Source of the DNA: Latrodectus hesperus
Taxonomy: Eukaryota; Arthropoda; Arachnida; Araneae; Theridiidae
DNA: 64,000 nt
Direction: 5' to 3'
Assembly: GCA_037975125.1 (NCBI GenBank)
Contig: CM075857.1
Location: 92,333,626 to 92,397,625, forward strand
Of the stretch, positions 59,950 to 64,000 are shown piece by piece; the stretch's first letter is position 1, and the number at the start of each line of letters is the position of its first letter. The position numbers were made by a program, and so were the translations under genes. Under the pieces are notes generated by a model. It was not told the origin of the DNA. It did no database searches and saw only the letters and a list, made by a program, of their open reading frames with translations.

Positions 59950-62900
59950 TGAAATGGATAAACTGATCTAGTATTTTTTTGAGATCAATCTGAAAACTAA
60001 CATTTTTTAATAGGTGCACTTGATAATTTATAATAAATAAACTGATCTAGTATTTTTTTGAGATCAATTTGTAAACTAACCTTTTTTTAATAGGTGCACT
60101 TGATGATTTATAATAAATAAACTGATCTAGTATTTTTTTGAGATCAATCTGTAAACCTTTTTTAATAGGTACACTTAATAATTTATAATAAATAAACTGA
60201 TCTAGTATTTTTTTTTGAGATCAATCTGTAAACTAACCTTTTTTAATAGGTGCACTTGATAATTTATAATAAATAAACTGATCTAGTATTTTTTTGAGAT
60301 CAATTTGTAAACTAACCTTTTTTTAATAGGTGCACTTGATAATTTATAATAAATAAACTGATCTAGTATCTTTTTGAGATCAATCTGTAAACTAACCTTT
60401 TTTTAATAGGTGCACTTTATAATTTATAATAAATAAACTGATCTAGTATTTTTTGAGATCAATCTGTAAACTAACCTTTTTTTAATAGGTACACTTGATA
60501 ATTTATAATAAATAAACTGATCTAGTATTTTTTTAGATCAATCTGTAAACTAACCTTTTTTAATAGGTGCACTTGATAATTTATAATAAATAAACTGATC
60601 TAGTATTTTTTTGAGATCAATCTGTAAACTAACCTTTTTTAATAGGTGCACTTGATAATTTATAATAAATAAACTGATCTAGTATTTTTTTGAGATCAAT
60701 TTGTAAACTAACCTTTTTTAATAGGTGCACTTGATAATTTATAATAAATAAACTGATCTAGTATTTTTTTGAGATCAATCTGTAAACTAACATTTTTTAA
60801 TAGGTGCACTTTATAATTTATAATAAATAAACTGATCTAGTATTTTTTTGAGATCAATCTGTAAACTAACCTTTTTTTAATAGGTACACTTGATAATTTA
60901 TAATAAATAAACTGATCTAGTATTTTTTTTGAGATCAATCTGTAAACTAACCTTTTTTAATAGGTGCACTTGATAATTTATAATAAATAAACTGATCTAG
61001 TATTTTTTTGAGATCAATTTGTAAACTAACCTTTTTTTAATAGGTGCACTTGATAATTTATAATAAATAAACTGATCTAGTAGTTTTTTGAGATCAATTT
61101 GTAAACTAACCTTTTTTTAATAGGTGCACTTGATAATTTATAATAAATAAACTGATCTAGTAGTTTTTTGAGATCAATCTGTAAACTAACCTTTTTTAAT
61201 AGGTGCACTTTATAATTTATAATAAATAAACTGATCTAGTATTTTTTTGAGATCAATCTGTAAACTAACCTTTTTTAATAGGTGCACTTGATAATTTATA
61301 ATAAATAAACTGATCTAGTATTTTTTGAGATCAATCTGTAAACTAACCTTTTTTTAATAGGTGCACTTGATAATTTATAATAAATAAACTGATCTAGTAT
61401 TTTTTGAGATCAATCTGTAAACTAACCTTTTTTTAATAGGTGCACTTGATAATTTATAATAAATAAACTGATCTAGTATTTTTTGAGATCAATCTGTAAA
61501 CTAACCTTTTTTTAATAGGTGCACTTGATAATTTATAATAAATAAACTGATCTAGTATTTTTTTGTGATCAATCTGTAAACTAACCTTTTTTTAATAGGT
61601 GCACTTGATAATTTATAATAAATAAACTGATCTAGTATTTTTTTTTTGAGATCAATCTGTAAACTAACCTTTTTTTAATAGGTGCACTTGATAATTTATA
61701 ATAAATAAACTGATCTAGTATTTTTTTGAGATCAATTTGTAAACTAACCTTTTTTTAATAGGTGCACTTGATAATTTATAATAAATAAACTGATCTAGTA
61801 TTTTTTTGAGATCAATCTGTAAACTAACCTTTTTTTAATAGGTACACTTGATAATTTATAATAAATAAACTGATCTAGTATTTTTTTAGATCAATCTGTA
61901 AACTAACCTTTTTTTAATAGGTGCACTTGATAATTTATAATAAATAAACTGATCTAGTATTTTTTTGAGATCAATCTGTTAACTAACCTTTTTTAATAGG
62001 TGCACTTGATAATTTATAATAAATAAACTGATCTAGTATTTTTTGAGATCAATTTGTAAACTAACCTTTTTTTAATAGGTGCACTTGATAATTTATAATA
62101 AATAAACTGATCTAGTATTTTTTGAGATCAATCTGTAAACTAACATTTTTTAATAGGTGCACTTTATAATTTATAATAAATAAACTGATCTAGTATTTTT
62201 TGAGATCAATCTGTAAACTAACCTTTTTTTTAATAGGTACACTTGATAATTTATAATAAATAAACTGATCTAGTATTTTTTTGAGATCAATCTGTAAACT
62301 AACCTTTTTTTAATAGGTGCACTTGATAATTTATAATAAATAAACTGATCTAGTATTTTTTTGAGATCAATTTGTAAACTAACCTTTTTTTAATAGGTGC
62401 ACTTGATAATTTATAATAAATAAACTGATCTAGTATTTTTTTGAGATCAATTTGTAAACTAACCTTTTTTTAATAGGTGCACTTGATAATTTATAATAAA
62501 TAAACTGATCTAGTAGTTTTTTGAGATCAATTTGTAAACTAACCTTTTTTAATAGGTGCACTTGATAATTTATAATAAATAAACTGATCTAGTAGTTTTT
62601 TGAGATCAATCTGTAAACTAACCTTTTTTTAATAGGTGCACTTTATAATTTATAATAAATAAACTGATCTAGTATTTTTTTGAGATCAATCTGTAAACTA
62701 ACCTTTTTTTAATAGGTGCACTTGATAATTTATAATAAATAAACTGATCTAGTATTTTTTTGAGATCAATCTGTAAACTAACCTTTTTTTAATAGGTGCA
62801 CTTGATAATTTATAATAAATAAACTGATCTAGTATTTTTTTGAGATCAATCTGTAAACTAACCTTTTTTTAATAGGTGCACTTGATAATTTATAATAAAT

Positions 62901-63290
62901 AAACTGATCTAGTATTTTTTTGAGATCAATCTGTAAACTAACCTTTTTTTAATAGGTGCACTTGATAATTTATAATAAATAAACTGATCTAGTATTTTTT
63001 TGTGATCAATCTGTAAACTAACCTTTTTTTAATAGGTGCACTTGATAATTTATAATAAATAAACTGATCTAGTATTTTTTTAGATCAATCTGTAAACAAA
63101 TCTTTTTTTAATAGGTGCACTTGATAATTTATAATAAATAAACTGATCTAGTAATGTTTTAGATCAATCTGTAAACTAACCTTTTCTTAATAGATGCACT
63201 TGATAATTTATAATAAATAAACTGATCTAGTATTTTTTGAAATCAATCAATAAACTTACCTTCTTATTAGTTAGTACACTAGGTAATTTA
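59950..63290 (+). repeat. satellite-like tandem array, ~80-bp unit, ~42 copies
   Basis: The landmark AAACTGATCTAG recurs from 59958 to 63219 about 42 times (mean spacing about 79.5 bp). A unit reads AAACTGATCTAGTATTTTTT, then GAGATCAATCTGTAAACTAA, CCTTTTTTTAATAGGTGCAC and TTGATAATTTATAATAAAT. Length differences come mainly from two T-runs. Each unit contains the dyad TGATCT...AGATCA. Variants (GTAC for GTGC, TTTAT for TTGAT, TAGTTTTTTG, CAATTTG, AACATTTTTT, GTGATC) are not randomly placed. The last unit (63219-63290) is decayed. Confidence 0.98.
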
Positions 63291-63963
63291 TTATACAAGT
63301 CTTTAGTCTTAAAGTTGGTTTCACTAGTACAACAGGTTTCGCCCTTACTGAATGTGAATTTCATTGATATAAATAAGTTTTGATTTTGATGAAGTAATAT
63401 ATTAAGAGAATATATCTTATAAAATTGATATTTATCAATCGATAAGTTTCTCAAATTTAATTTCAAATAAACCTATCCATGATTAAAATTGATAAAAGTA
63501 TGTACTTATTTGTTGTTAGTGTGTTTGGAAATTTTTAGCATGAGGTTTTATTGTTAGCGTTAAAATTCTTTATTTGCTTTTATGTTCAGTTATATATTAA
63601 TTATATCCACAGTGTGATTGAAACTGATTAATCAATTTCAAATCATTTAAAAAATCGATTATTAAATTAGCCAAGGTATGTAATTTATACTGAAATCACA
63701 TTACCAATGAATTATTCTATAACAATATCTTTAATTCATTAATTGACAAGTTAATATTTTAAATTTAAACTCAAATACATATCCCTAAATTATTTTTTTT
63801 AAAATTAATTACAATACACTGTTTCAGTAACGTAGTAAATAATTTATGAATTAGAAGTTTTATTATTGTGTATATAATTGATAACTAACACGAAATACCA
63901 CACACCTAAGGAACATTGGTAATTATAGTCACTATTTATCCCATCGAATTTGTTTGAGGGGTT
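63291..63963. other. unannotated AT-rich DNA
   Basis: No supported feature. Confidence 0.5.
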
Positions 63964-64000
63964 TGTTGTTGTTGCTGCTAATCCCAGATGATCAAGCAAT
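63964..64000 (-). mobile_element. 3' tail of a (CAA)n element, cut by window end
   Basis: TTGTTGTTGTTGCTGCTAAT followed by 'cccagatgatcaagcaat' matches the start of the elements at 3580 and 8513 (tail plus 'ctaatccttcatgatctagc'). Confidence 0.6.

Noticed and set aside
59950..63290. CRISPR-like interpretation of the regular ~80-bp repeats
   Set aside because: Eukaryotic context, whole unit repeated without unique spacers; a tandem satellite-like array.

Overview
This is a eukaryotic, very AT-rich, repeat-dense and nearly gene-free stretch. It is probably intergenic or large-intron DNA from an arthropod, and I lean towards an arachnid (spider). The grounds are long (TA)n tracts, several tRNA-derived SINE families with (CAA)n, (TGAA)n, (ACCA)n or (TTTAG)n tails, 5'-truncated LINE ends, Tc1/mariner fossils, and repeat families that I recall from orb-weaver genomes. 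The taxon call is recollection, not a search result. Bacterial concepts (operons, RBS, CRISPR) do not apply.

Layout: 1-9 kb holds a (TA)n tract, a MITE, a LINE RNase H/C-terminal fragment, SINEs, a transposase relic and two copies of an interspersed element with related coding remnants. 9-18 kb is mostly featureless AT-rich DNA with a SINE tail/LINE-like end at 13.2 kb, strong hairpins at 14.7 kb and a short SINE with a perfect target duplication at 16.4 kb. 18.8-20.5 kb is a full-length but dead Tc1-type transposon with an IR/DR end structure. 22.7-24.6 kb holds a mariner fossil, a 500-N assembly gap and a LINE 3' end. 25-26.6 kb is a nest of MITE and SINE copies.

27.0-27.6 kb is the best gene candidate: a GC/CpG-rich island followed by a short open exon (ATG 27461, splice donor at 27598). 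It looks like the first coding exon of a gene on the + strand whose later exons lie beyond this window or were not recognised.

28-38 kb is dominated by (TA)n tracts and palindromes, with SINE copies at 32.5-33.8 kb. 38-42.4 kb has four SINEs, a LINE 3' end and a mariner relic. 45-53 kb contains two tandem arrays (263-bp and about 183-bp units), a segmental duplication and a pogo/Tigger-like MITE. Between 34 and 60 kb several visibly GC-richer islands of unique sequence (34.0, 38.2, 44.3, 47.3, 54.3, 59.3 kb) lack coding signal and could be regulatory DNA of the 27-kb gene or a neighbour. 56-57 kb shows a LINE inserted in a SINE with a clear target duplication. 60-63.3 kb is an approximately 80-bp satellite-like array of about 42 units with visible higher-order duplication.

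Apart from the 27461 exon, every protein-like stretch I could recognise is a transposon fossil. I found no coherent multi-gene system. The most distinctive items are the candidate exon and its island, the higher-order organisation of the 80-bp array, the IR/DR Tc1 element, and a SINE whose 3' tail matches a LINE-like 3' end.
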